A stretch of DNA of 9,163 bases, taken from contig JACFNS010000033.1 in the NCBI GenBank assembly GCA_019454705.1, positions 1-9,163 of the forward strand, read 5' to 3'. Positions 1-6,814 of the stretch are shown here, piece by piece. Under the pieces are notes generated by a model. It was not told the origin of the DNA. It saw only the letters and a list, made by a program, of their open reading frames with translations, and did not search any database. Source of the DNA: Taibaiella sp. GTDB taxonomy: Bacteria > Bacteroidota > Bacteroidia > Chitinophagales > Chitinophagaceae. The position numbers were made by a program, and so were the translations under genes. Position 1 is the stretch's first letter. Every line of letters starts with the position of its first letter.

Positions 1-1
1 C

Positions 2-229
2 GATGTGCTGCACACAGGCCGCACCATACGATCGGCTATGGACGCTCTGCTTGACTTTGGCCGCCCCAAAAACGTGGAACTGCTGGTGCTGGTAGACAGA
101 CGCTTTAGCCGCGAGCTGCCCATACAGCCCGATTACATAGGCCATACGGTAGATACAATTATGTCGCAGAAGGTAAAAGTGTACTGGGCCGAGCAGGATA
201 AAAAAGATGAAGTGGTACTAATTGATTAA
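2..229 (+). CDS. pyrR: PyrR, pyr operon regulator / uracil phosphoribosyltransferase (3' part)
   Basis: Only the last 75 codons are present; the gene starts upstream of the window. The visible protein opens with D-V-L-H-T-G-R-T, the end of the PRPP-binding loop of type I phosphoribosyltransferases (usual PyrR form VDDVLYTGRT). It continues with LVDRRFSRELPIQPDYIG, characteristic of PyrR. In this family the protein makes UMP from uracil and PRPP, and in many bacteria it also binds pyr mRNA to attenuate transcription; the RNA-binding role in Bacteroidota is not shown by this sequence. It lies 16 nt upstream of pyrB on the same strand, consistent with a pyrimidine biosynthesis operon. The GTG at position 5 is internal and not a start. 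Confidence 0.93.
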   Translation, partial: DVLHTGRTIRSAMDALLDFGRPKNVELLVLVDRRFSRELPIQPDYIGHTVDTIMSQKVKVYWAEQDKKDEVVLID

Positions 230-245
230 AAAGACGAACAAGTAA

Positions 246-1178
246 ATGTCATTATCTGTACAACACTTACTGGGAATTAAAGAGCTGAAAACGGAGGATA
301 TACAGACCATCTTCCGCACGGCGGACAATTTCAAGCAGGTGTTGCAACGGCCCATCAAAAAAGTACCTACCCTGCGCGATACTACTGTTGCCAATATATT
401 TTTCGAAAACTCTACCCGCACCCGCATATCTTTCGAACTGGCTGAAAAAAGGCTGAGCGCCGACGTAGTCAACTTCTCGGCATCAGGCTCATCAGTATCC
501 AAAGGCGAAACCCTGGTTGATACGGTAAATAATATACTGGCCATGAAGGTGGATATGGTGGTGATGCGCCACAGCGCCAGCGGAGCCCCCTGGTTCCTGG
601 CCAATCATATCGATGCGAGTATCATCAACGCCGGCGACGGCATTAACGAACACCCTACACAGGCCCTGCTCGATGCTTTCTCCATGCGCGAGCGCCTGGG
701 CAAACTGAAAGGTAAACGCATAGCCATCATCGGCGACATCATGCACTCACGCGTGGCACTGAGCAATATCTTCTGCCTGCAAAAGCTGGGTGCTGAGGTG
801 ATGGTAGCCGGCCCGCCCACACTTATACCTAAGTATATACAAGACCTGGGCGTGAAAGTAGAATACGATGTAAAAAAAGCATTGCAATGGTGCGAAGTGG
901 CCAACGTGCTGCGCATACAACTGGAAAGGCAAAACAAACCACTTTTTTCTACCCTCAGGGAATACGCACTGTTTTACGGCATCAACAAGCAGATGCTGGA
1001 CAGCCTGAAAAAAGAGATTGTCATCATGCACCCCGGCCCTATCAACAGGGGTGTCGAAATCAACTCGGACGTAGCCGACAGCAGTCAGTCCATCATACTC
1101 GACCAGGTGGAAAACGGTGTAGCCATCCGCATGGCGGTTATTTACCTCTTGTCCGGAAAACGGGATTTAGGAGAGTAA
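246..1178 (+). CDS. pyrB: Aspartate carbamoyltransferase catalytic chain
   Basis: This 310-residue protein catalyses the committed pyrimidine step, carbamoyl phosphate plus aspartate to carbamoyl aspartate. The carbamoyl-phosphate loop S-T-R-T-R is at residues 56-60, the mobile-loop lysine at K86 (SVSKGET), R108-H109 follow, and H-P-T-Q is at 136-139. The aspartate-side residues are R169, R223 and Q225 (VLRIQLE), and the C-terminal H-P-G-P-I-N-R-G starts at 262. The length matches the family. The HPGPINRG form resembles enzymes that work without the E. coli-type PyrI regulatory chain, and no pyrI follows here. The ATG start is 16 nt after pyrR, so the two are probably co-transcribed. The last 41 bp overlap the 3' end of the convergent glycosyltransferase gene. 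Confidence 0.97.
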   Translation: MSLSVQHLLGIKELKTEDIQTIFRTADNFKQVLQRPIKKVPTLRDTTVANIFFENSTRTRISFELAEKRLSADVVNFSASGSSVSKGETLVDTVNNILAMKVDMVVMRHSASGAPWFLANHIDASIINAGDGINEHPTQALLDAFSMRERLGKLKGKRIAIIGDIMHSRVALSNIFCLQKLGAEVMVAGPPTLIPKYIQDLGVKVEYDVKKALQWCEVANVLRIQLERQNKPLFSTLREYALFYGINKQMLDSLKKEIVIMHPGPINRGVEINSDVADSSQSIILDQVENGVAIRMAVIYLLSGKRDLGE

Positions 1179-2652
1179 AATCGAAATGCAGGGGAAACTG
1201 CCTCTTGTATAATTCATACCGCTCTATCCCAAACTCCTGCTTCTTAAAACCAATTGCTGAAATAAAGGGTATCATTTCATTATTACACACCTGCTTATCT
1301 ATCAGCACATAATTAGCGGCATAGAAAACAGGATTTACCTCCATACGGTTGTAACGCTGTATATAGGCCAGGAATGAATAATCTTTATCCATTTCAGAAC
1401 AGATACCTATCGCTTCTCCCTTAGGCATACGCGCTCCTATGTATTTCATATTGGCCAGCATTTCATGGTCGCGCCCCGGCTGGCCTACCTTGCTGCCCAG
1501 GTACACACACAGTCCCGCAGATAATATTACCGCCGTCAACTTAAAATACCTCAATCCTTTATCACCTACGCGCAGTCTGTTGGTAAGAGCTATGTAAAAT
1601 GGGTACAACACCACGCACAGCGCCATAATATAATAAGGCAATGAGGGTACTAAATAAAAGGTCCGCTGCTTTACGCTCAGCATCATGGGCAACGATGCCG
1701 CAATACCCACCAACAGGAAAAACAATGCTGTATTCTTTAGCTGATATTCCGGTCTTGTTGCCTTGAATGCTTTAGCTAATACAATTACTATCACCCCCAA
1801 TACGAATGGCACCAGCATCTGCATCATTAGTTCATACAGCAAAGTCCACCTGCCCAGCCCACCGCCTGTTATTTCCCGTTCTCCTCCCAAGGCCGCCATC
1901 AACTGCTGTTGCAGGTATTGTTCTATGCCAGAGCGCGACTCCGGGAATTGAAACAAGAGGAATACACCCAGCGTCACCAATGCAACTAATATAAGTGTCT
2001 GTACTACAGCCCTACCCAGTTCTTTCCATGCACCCCAACTGTACGCCAGCCAGTACAAACCCGGCACAGCCAGCGGGAACATTCCTACCGGCCCTTTGGT
2101 TAGCACAGCTGCGAATATGCATGCAGCCCCTACTATCAGTTGCCACCACTGCCGGGACAGAATACCCCTGTATATAAACAGCACGGCGGCAATATCGAAC
2201 AATGCCATAGTGCAATCCAGTATATTATTGGTATATCCCCAGGTGATGGTGGGTGCCAGGCACCAGAGCAATAAGGGCAATGCATAACTATATGCTTCAT
2301 ACTCTGCCGCAAGTGTCCGCTTCCACAAGCTGCGCATAGCTACAGCCGTCAGCACCCATATTACGAAAGAGTAAATTTTTTCAACCAGGTAGTGGTCGCC
2401 CAGTATTTTAAAGAATATCGCCTGCAGGCCAAACATTAGCGGAGGGTGCTCATAAAATCCCCAGTCCCCACGATAGTACAAATGCCAGAAACTGCCCTTG
2501 CCTATGGCCAGGTTGCGCGATATAGCGGCATAGGTCACCCCGTCCAGGAAGATACCCTCGGGTACCAGCCTGTCCAGCATCAGCATACTTGTAACTATAA
2601 GTATGGTAATACAAACGGTTAACCTGGTATTGCGGCCTGTATTATTGTTCAA
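1138..2652 (-). CDS. ArnT/PMT-like polytopic membrane glycosyltransferase
   Basis: This 504-residue protein has about ten or more hydrophobic segments through residue ~390, followed by a soluble C-terminal part of roughly 110 residues. The N-terminal layout is typical of GT-C fold enzymes (PMT_2/GT39/GT83, as in ArnT): a first helix at about 11-26, then an outer loop with the likely catalytic aspartate D37 in F-L-D-G-V-T-Y-A-A-I-S-R-N-L-A, and an E-H-P-P-L motif soon after. Such proteins move a sugar from a polyprenyl-phosphate donor to a lipid or protein acceptor on the outer face of the inner membrane; donor and acceptor cannot be read here. The start is TTG at 2652. No in-frame ATG lies between it and the upstream stop, and the next Met (residue 23) would cut the first helix. 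A weak -7 box, TATATTTT, lies at 2690-2683. It stands alone between convergent pyrB and divergent accD. Confidence 0.85.
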   Translation of the reverse strand: MNNNTGRNTRLTVCITILIVTSMLMLDRLVPEGIFLDGVTYAAISRNLAIGKGSFWHLYYRGDWGFYEHPPLMFGLQAIFFKILGDHYLVEKIYSFVIWVLTAVAMRSLWKRTLAAEYEAYSYALPLLLWCLAPTITWGYTNNILDCTMALFDIAAVLFIYRGILSRQWWQLIVGAACIFAAVLTKGPVGMFPLAVPGLYWLAYSWGAWKELGRAVVQTLILVALVTLGVFLLFQFPESRSGIEQYLQQQLMAALGGEREITGGGLGRWTLLYELMMQMLVPFVLGVIVIVLAKAFKATRPEYQLKNTALFFLLVGIAASLPMMLSVKQRTFYLVPSLPYYIMALCVVLYPFYIALTNRLRVGDKGLRYFKLTAVILSAGLCVYLGSKVGQPGRDHEMLANMKYIGARMPKGEAIGICSEMDKDYSFLAYIQRYNRMEVNPVFYAANYVLIDKQVCNNEMIPFISAIGFKKQEFGIERYELYKRQFPLHFDFTLLNPVFRTRGK

Positions 2653-2769
2653 TTGAAAGTGGTTTAGTGCCTGAGAACCATAAAAATATAAAACTTTGCG
2701 GATGTACCTTAACTAACATGAGTAGTCAATTTTTAACCCGGATATGCTTTTTATTGGGCAATCAAAGCG

Positions 2770-2777
2770 TATCTTTG
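2770..2777 (+). promoter_or_regulatory. Bacteroidota-type -7 box upstream of accD
   Basis: TATCTTTG matches the TAnnTTTG consensus of the Bacteroidota housekeeping sigma exactly. It predicts a start site near 2784 and a leader of about 50 nt. The -33 side is weak: no TTTG lies 17-23 nt upstream, only a TTTT run, while a TTG at 2754-2756 is too close at 13 nt. Confidence 0.5.
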
Positions 2778-2836
2778 TCAATTCGTCGTAAGACTGATTA
2801 GAAGAGCAGTGAGATTGTATAACAAAACAGTATTTT

Positions 2837-3697
2837 ATGTCATCAACCTGGTTTCGACGTATTAAAAAAGGTATTCTTACCGGAACACACGAAAAGAAAG
2901 AAGCCCCCGACGGACTTTGGCATAAATGCCCCGAGTGCAAAACAACAGTTACCACCAAGGAATTGGAAGAGCAACTGTATGTATGCGCCAAGTGCAGCTA
3001 CCACAATAAAATTAACGCCAAGGAATATTTCGCATTCCTGTTTGACGATAAACAACACGAACTATTGTTTGAGAACATAGCGCCAACCGACAAACTGGGC
3101 TTTGTGGATATGAAGCCCTATACCGACAGGCTGGTAGCTGCCCAGAAATCTACCGGGCTGAAAGACGCCATGACCGTGGGTGTAGGCAATGTAGAAGGCA
3201 GGAAGCTGGTAGTGGCATGTATGAACTTCAACTTCATTGGTGGTTCTATGGGCTCGGTAGTGGGCGAAAAAATCAGCGAATCAATAGACTATTGCATAGC
3301 CAATAAGCTGCCCCTGATGATTATATCCAAATCGGGCGGTGCGCGTATGATGGAAAGCGCCTTCTCGCTGATGCAGATGGCAAAAACATCGGCCAAGCTC
3401 ACACAACTGGCCAAAGCCGGGTTGCCCTATATTTCATTAATGACCGACCCAACTACTGGTGGTGTTACCGCATCTTACGCTATGCTGGGCGATATCAATA
3501 TAGCCGAGCCTAAAGCGCTCATCGGTTTTGCCGGGCCACGTGTTATTAAAGAAACTATTAAAAAAGACCTTCCTGAAGGCTTCCAGCGTTCAGAGTTCTT
3601 GCAGGAGCATGGTTTTCTTGATTTCATCGTCAACCGTCACGACCTGCGCAAGCAACTCGCCACCACTATCGACTGGTTCATGAAAGGAAAAAGTTAA
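2837..3697 (+). CDS. accD: Acetyl-CoA carboxylase carboxyltransferase subunit beta
   Basis: At 286 residues this is a normal-length AccD, the beta subunit of the carboxyltransferase that passes the carboxyl group from biotin carboxyl carrier protein to acetyl-CoA, giving malonyl-CoA for fatty acid synthesis. The N-terminal zinc ribbon is complete, with cysteines at 31, 34, 50 and 53. The crotonase-like core shows KSGGARMMES, D-P-T-T-G-G-V-T-A-S-Y-A (normal for the family), then the typical stretches IGFAGPRVIKETI and LPEGFQRSEFL. Partner accA is not in the window. The ATG follows a good -7 box by about 60 nt. smpB begins 6 nt after its TAA stop, in the same reading frame. Confidence 0.97.
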   Translation: MSSTWFRRIKKGILTGTHEKKEAPDGLWHKCPECKTTVTTKELEEQLYVCAKCSYHNKINAKEYFAFLFDDKQHELLFENIAPTDKLGFVDMKPYTDRLVAAQKSTGLKDAMTVGVGNVEGRKLVVACMNFNFIGGSMGSVVGEKISESIDYCIANKLPLMIISKSGGARMMESAFSLMQMAKTSAKLTQLAKAGLPYISLMTDPTTGGVTASYAMLGDINIAEPKALIGFAGPRVIKETIKKDLPEGFQRSEFLQEHGFLDFIVNRHDLRKQLATTIDWFMKGKS

Positions 3698-3703
3698 CCC
3701 CGT

Positions 3704-4153
3704 TTGTCGCAACAGCAGGTATATATCAAAAACCGGCCCGTTACTTTTGAGTACTCCATAGAGGACAAACTCACTGCGGGCATCATACTCACGGGCTCCG
3801 AGATAAAATCGGTGCGCGAGGGTAAGGTGAGCTTTAATGACAGCTACTGCTTCTTTCACGATGGCGAGCTATGGATAAAAAGCCTGCACATAGCCGAATA
3901 TGTAAATGCCGGCTATGCCGGCCACGACCCCATACGCGAACGTAAACTGCTGCTCAATAAAAAAGAACTGCGCAAATGGGCGCAGAAGATGAAAGAAAAA
4001 GGCCTCACCATCGTGCCCCTGGCTATGTACATCAACGAGAAAGGCTATGCCAAACTGGACATAGGCCTGGCCAAAGGCAAGAAAACCCACGACAAGCGCG
4101 AGAGCATCAAAAAACGCGACACCGATCGGGAAATGAAACGGTTTTTGAAGTAG
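3704..4153 (+). CDS. smpB: SsrA-binding protein SmpB (TTG start)
   Basis: This 149-residue protein is SmpB, which binds tmRNA and delivers it to stalled ribosomes for trans-translation. Recognisable blocks are N-R-P-V-T-F-E-Y near the N-terminus, GIILTGSEIKSVREGKVSF, LHIAEY, the basic KKELRKWAQKMKEKG helix, and the lysine-rich tail K-K-T-H-D-K-R-E-S-I-K-K-R-D that enters the ribosomal decoding centre. The start must be TTG at 3704: the in-frame accD stop is only two codons upstream, and no ATG or GTG occurs before the conserved region. Spacing of 6 nt to accD implies co-transcription and probably coupled translation. No tmRNA gene (ssrA) is seen nearby. Confidence 0.95.
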   Translation: MSQQQVYIKNRPVTFEYSIEDKLTAGIILTGSEIKSVREGKVSFNDSYCFFHDGELWIKSLHIAEYVNAGYAGHDPIRERKLLLNKKELRKWAQKMKEKGLTIVPLAMYINEKGYAKLDIGLAKGKKTHDKRESIKKRDTDREMKRFLK

Positions 4154-4177
4154 GGAACTCCAAACTAACTTTCTGCA

Positions 4178-4185
4178 TATATTTG
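4178..4185 (+). promoter_or_regulatory. -7 box upstream of the DinB-like gene
   Basis: TATATTTG is a perfect TAnnTTTG match in the 51-nt gap after smpB. It would start transcription near 4192 and leave a leader of about 13 nt. No convincing -33 TTTG sits at the right distance, so the gene may also depend on read-through from accD-smpB. Confidence 0.4.
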
Positions 4186-4204
4186 AGCCTGTAATACCAC
4201 GCTC

Positions 4205-4687
4205 ATGAATACCCCTCAACAACTGGCAAAACATTTCAGGGACGTCCACTTTGGTGGCAACTGGACCTGCGTGAACCTGAAAGATACCCTGAAGGGCGTC
4301 AGCTGGCAACAGGCTACGGCCAAAGTGCAGGATTGCAATACCATAGCAGTCCTGGTTTTTCATATACATTATTATGTAGCCGCCGTGCTGAAGGTATTGC
4401 AGGGGGGAGCGCTCGAGGCACATGATAAATATAGTTTCGATTGTCCGCCTCTCCGCTCGCAGTCCGATTGGAACAGTATGTTGGATAAGGCATGGACGGA
4501 TGCGGAGGCCTTTGCCTCGCTGGTAGAACAATTACCGGAAAGTAAATTATGGGAATACTTTACGGAAGAAAAATACGGTACTTATTACCGCAACATACAG
4601 GGCATTATCGAACATACCCATTACCACCTGGGGCAAATCAGCCTGCTGAAGAAAATAACAAATGCTTCTGGCGGTTCTTCTGCTTAA
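4205..4687 (+). CDS. DinB-superfamily protein (four-helix, putative metal-binding)
   Basis: This 160-residue soluble protein fits the DinB/YfiT-like four-helix bundle family (DUF1572-type). Evidence is the overall helical pattern, histidines H53/H55 in V-F-H-I-H-Y-Y on the second helix, and the closing E-H-T-H-Y-H-L-G-Q-I motif giving H137-x3-H141. Such a three-histidine set normally binds a divalent metal. Members include thiol-S-transferases (bacillithiol or mycothiol type) and many proteins of unknown function; the substrate cannot be inferred here. Its ATG lies 51 nt after smpB behind its own -7 box. It ends 15 nt from the convergent secreted-protein gene. Family assignment is fairly secure, function is not. 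Confidence 0.8.
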   Translation: MNTPQQLAKHFRDVHFGGNWTCVNLKDTLKGVSWQQATAKVQDCNTIAVLVFHIHYYVAAVLKVLQGGALEAHDKYSFDCPPLRSQSDWNSMLDKAWTDAEAFASLVEQLPESKLWEYFTEEKYGTYYRNIQGIIEHTHYHLGQISLLKKITNASGGSSA

Positions 4688-4702
4688 TATAGCCATTACC
4701 TC

Positions 4703-5482
4703 TTATTCGTTGATATTGCTTTGCAGTAACAATGCGGCACATGCATTAGCATACAGTAGCCGTTCATCTTCAGTACACGGGCCCAGGTACACATCGCCAT
4801 TGTCTATCAGCGACACCGCGGCTACCACGTTGCCGTCCTTGTCCTTAATCTCAAAACCGGCACTGCCAAACGGCATGGTCGCTACCTGCCCGTTCTTTTT
4901 TTCTACCTGCCACACGGGCTCTATGGTATAATATTCATCACCTCGCCTGATATATCCTGCGGGTTGTTTTCGCCTTATCTGCGCCTCGGTATTATCCAGG
5001 AAGAGTTCCCAGGGCTCTTCACCCTTTTTATTCACTATGGATACTGAGTAGTTGTTATTCGATATTTCCGTGCTCTTGAACAGCGCCACTATCGACCCCG
5101 GCAATCGCTTATTGCCATCAGCGGTACCAATTAATAAATCCCTGGCCGACACCCTGCTCACCGCCATCACATCGCTGGTGTCCTGCCCGTTCGTCAGCCT
5201 GTAGTGTATAGATTGCCTGCCCTGCATATGCTCTGTCCATATCATACCGGGGAAACCATCTACCCCCGTCCATTTACGTATGGCCGACCGTTTTACCATT
5301 ACGGTACGATAATCGCCAAAACTCATCTTCTGCTTGATAAGTAAGCCCATACGCCCCTTTACCGCATATACCTGCTGCTGACTATGCAGGGGCTCGCCTG
5401 TCACTAATTTAAATCCGGCATAGCTATAGGCGTTGATACACAATACTGCTGCCAACAAAAAAACTCGTTTCATAAGTTGCAT
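4703..5482 (-). CDS. Unrecognised secreted protein, third gene after the ECF sigma
   Basis: I do not recognise this 259-residue protein. It opens with a clear signal peptide: a basic K5-R6, a hydrophobic run at 7-16, and a likely signal peptidase I cleavage after A22 (AYSYA|G). No lipobox is seen, so a periplasmic or outer location is likely. The mature part is mixed beta-type with many short charged and aromatic strands, ending in a stretch with K-D-K-D-G-N-V-V-A-A-V-S at 213-224 and a helical tail containing A-N-A-C-A-A-L-L-L. Two start codons are possible, Met1 at 5482 and Met4 at 5473; Met4 gives the more usual signal peptide. It lies 159 nt downstream of the anti-sigma-like gene on the same strand, so it may belong to that operon or have its own promoter. 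Confidence 0.75.
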   Translation of the reverse strand: MQLMKRVFLLAAVLCINAYSYAGFKLVTGEPLHSQQQVYAVKGRMGLLIKQKMSFGDYRTVMVKRSAIRKWTGVDGFPGMIWTEHMQGRQSIHYRLTNGQDTSDVMAVSRVSARDLLIGTADGNKRLPGSIVALFKSTEISNNNYSVSIVNKKGEEPWELFLDNTEAQIRRKQPAGYIRRGDEYYTIEPVWQVEKKNGQVATMPFGSAGFEIKDKDGNVVAAVSLIDNGDVYLGPCTEDERLLYANACAALLLQSNINE

Positions 5483-5509
5483 CTTTAGTTCTTGTTGATA
5501 AAACGCAAG

Positions 5510-5519
5510 AGCGTACGCT
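5510..5519. promoter_or_regulatory. 10-bp perfect palindrome upstream of the secreted-protein gene
   Basis: AGCGTACGCT is a perfect palindrome about 28-37 nt before the first possible start of the secreted-protein gene. It could be an operator half-site pair, but a 10-bp palindrome can arise by chance and no second copy was seen in the window. Confidence 0.25.
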
Positions 5520-5641
5520 TACCCCTATGCAGGGCGGAATTTTATGTGTAGCACAAATAAGGTTTTTCTTTGGCAGGTCTTGTGACCATACCTTCCGGTT
5601 TTTATAACCCCTTAACCCTTGCCGGTCGCCTGGCACGCAAC

Positions 5642-6139
5642 TTACAGCCTGTAGCCTGTCTTCTTCCTCAGCATTTTATCAAAAGCAGCCAATAGCATAA
5701 TCACCGCTAACAACCCGGCAATAAAAGGGGTATAACCGGGCAACTGTACTTCCGGTACTTTTATTTTGGGCAGTTGATATTCAGATGGCGAGAACGATAT
5801 GCCACCTGCCTCTATGAAAGCATAAGATAAGAGCAGTATTATAGACACTATAAAAAATGCGGCAATAATGCGTATAAACAGGGTAAGCATACGCTTCCGG
5901 GCTGCTAACCTCTTGGCGGATGCATCCAGCACGTTCATTACATTTTCCGTAAAGTTCGCTGTAGTAAGCTCAGGCAATGCATCAGCCTGTACACTATGCT
6001 GAAATAATAACAAGTCTTCGTAGCAGGCTTTCCATTCCACATCATTGGCTATCAACGCAGATATACGGCTCCGCTGCTCCGCAGTGCAGGTTCCGTCTAT
6101 ATACTCCCACAATTGTATTTCCATCTCTTCTTGCTGCAT
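5642..6139 (-). CDS. Membrane anti-sigma-factor-like protein
   Basis: This 165-residue protein has a soluble N-terminal part of about 85 residues, a membrane helix at about 86-107, an outer loop rich in proline and hydrophobic residues (108-136), and a second helix at about 137-153 followed by a basic tail. The start, with L-W-E-Y-I-D-G-T at 10-17 and acidic and aromatic residues spaced through about 45, has the look of Bacteroidota anti-sigma N-termini. The classical zinc anti-sigma motif H-x3-C-x2-C is absent; the few cysteines (C18, C39) are not so arranged. It starts 30 nt after the sigma gene ends, so both are surely one transcript. The inferred role is holding the sigma factor at the inner membrane. 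Met6 is an alternative start. Confidence 0.7.
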   Translation of the reverse strand: MQQEEMEIQLWEYIDGTCTAEQRSRISALIANDVEWKACYEDLLLFQHSVQADALPELTTANFTENVMNVLDASAKRLAARKRMLTLFIRIIAAFFIVSIILLLSYAFIEAGGISFSPSEYQLPKIKVPEVQLPGYTPFIAGLLAVIMLLAAFDKMLRKKTGYRL

Positions 6140-6169
6140 AGCCCTTTGTTATAAAATTAATGCAATTAA

Positions 6170-6751
6170 TTATTTCCCATGGTAGTATTCAGCCAGTTCA
6201 TTTTTATAATGTCTGTCCAATACTTCCTTCAGTTTCTTTCTCGCCCTGTATAGTTTCACCTTTATATTACTAACACTCAATCCCAATATTTTACTCAGTT
6301 CATCTACTGTTTGCTCCTGTATATAATACAGGGTGATAATCTCAGCTTCATCCGCTGCCAGCATGTCTATGGCTTTTGCCAGTATCTTCTTCCGGCCGGC
6401 CTGTTCCTGCTGCAGGTTATGGCTTTCATCATGACCGGCAAGCCTGGCCAGTTTTTCTTCTTCCTGCGGCAGTACCGGTTGTTTACTGCTGCGGCTGCGC
6501 GATATACAGGTATTGCGGGTGATGGTATATAGCCAGGTGCTGAATTTACCATTCCCGTTGTACGACCGTAGTGCGTGAAAGGCTTTTATAAATACATCCT
6601 GTGCCGCTTCCTCTGCATCTTCCGTATTGTTCAGCATACGCAGGGCCAGCGTATATACCAGGTGGCGGTACCTGTCCACAAGCAGGGCATAGGCGCTCCT
6701 GTCGCCCTGCAATACCCGGTGTATAATATCCGCATCCTGTTGTTCCTGCAT
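6170..6751 (-). CDS. ECF-subfamily RNA polymerase sigma factor
   Basis: At 193 residues this is a typical extracytoplasmic-function sigma. Region 2 spans about 10-90: D-R-Y-R-H-L-V-Y-T-L-A, then EDAEEAAQDVFIKAF at 45-58 (core polymerase contact), then F-S-T-W-L-Y-T-I-T-R-N at 70-80 (-10 recognition). A variable linker follows at 90-125. Region 4 at about 127-178 contains the helix-turn-helix T-V-D-E-L-S-K-I-L-G-L-S-V-S-N-I-K-V-K-L-Y-R-A for -35 recognition. No region 1 or 3 is present. It is first in a leftward group with the anti-sigma-like gene. A promoter with the same boxes as the divergent DUF6249 gene sits immediately upstream, implying autoregulation. The ATG lies only 10 nt after the predicted -10 box, so the mRNA may be nearly leaderless. 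Confidence 0.95.
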   Translation of the reverse strand: MQEQQDADIIHRVLQGDRSAYALLVDRYRHLVYTLALRMLNNTEDAEEAAQDVFIKAFHALRSYNGNGKFSTWLYTITRNTCISRSRSSKQPVLPQEEEKLARLAGHDESHNLQQEQAGRKKILAKAIDMLAADEAEIITLYYIQEQTVDELSKILGLSVSNIKVKLYRARKKLKEVLDRHYKNELAEYYHGK

Positions 6752-6761
6752 CTGTCGTTAT

Positions 6762-6793
6762 ATAAGACGCTGTAATACTAAGATAGGTTACAG
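6762..6793 (-). promoter_or_regulatory. Predicted autoregulated ECF promoter of the sigma gene
   Basis: On the minus strand the sequence reads CTGTAACC (6793-6786), 15 nt, GCGTCTTAT (6770-6762). The -35 carries the AAC core and the -10 the CGTC core usual for ECF-dependent promoters. The rightward promoter at 6815-6846 has the same two boxes and spacing. The predicted transcription start is about 6757-6753, a few bases before the sigma ATG. Confidence 0.7.
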
Positions 6794-6808
6794 GAAAAAT
6801 TATTTTTC
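6794..6808. promoter_or_regulatory. AT-rich dyad between the two -35 boxes
   Basis: GAAAAAT, one base, ATTTTTC forms a perfect dyad with 7-bp arms inside the 21-nt gap separating the divergent -35 boxes. It could act as an UP-like element for both promoters or as a protein-binding site. Its centre (6801) is 3 nt off the centre of the paired promoters. Confidence 0.4.
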
Positions 6809-6814
6809 TTAAAA

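Noticed and set aside
887..1312. 141-codon plus-strand frame overlapping pyrB
   Set aside because: It is out of frame within pyrB and runs on into the antisense of the glycosyltransferase; composition is rich in R, Q and H with no domain.
2754..2777. Full two-box promoter for accD using TTG at 2754
   Set aside because: The spacer is only 13 nt, shorter than the 17-23 nt expected, so only the -7 box is reported.
3869..4531. 220-codon minus-strand open frame
   Set aside because: It covers parts of smpB and the DinB-like gene, both well supported on the plus strand; it is a codon-bias shadow.
5498..5529. A third copy of the ECF promoter before the secreted-protein gene
   Set aside because: The minus strand has GCGTTTTAT (8 of 9 to the -10), but the position 15 nt upstream reads CATAGGGG, unlike CTGTAACC; the nearest GTAAG is only 10 nt away.
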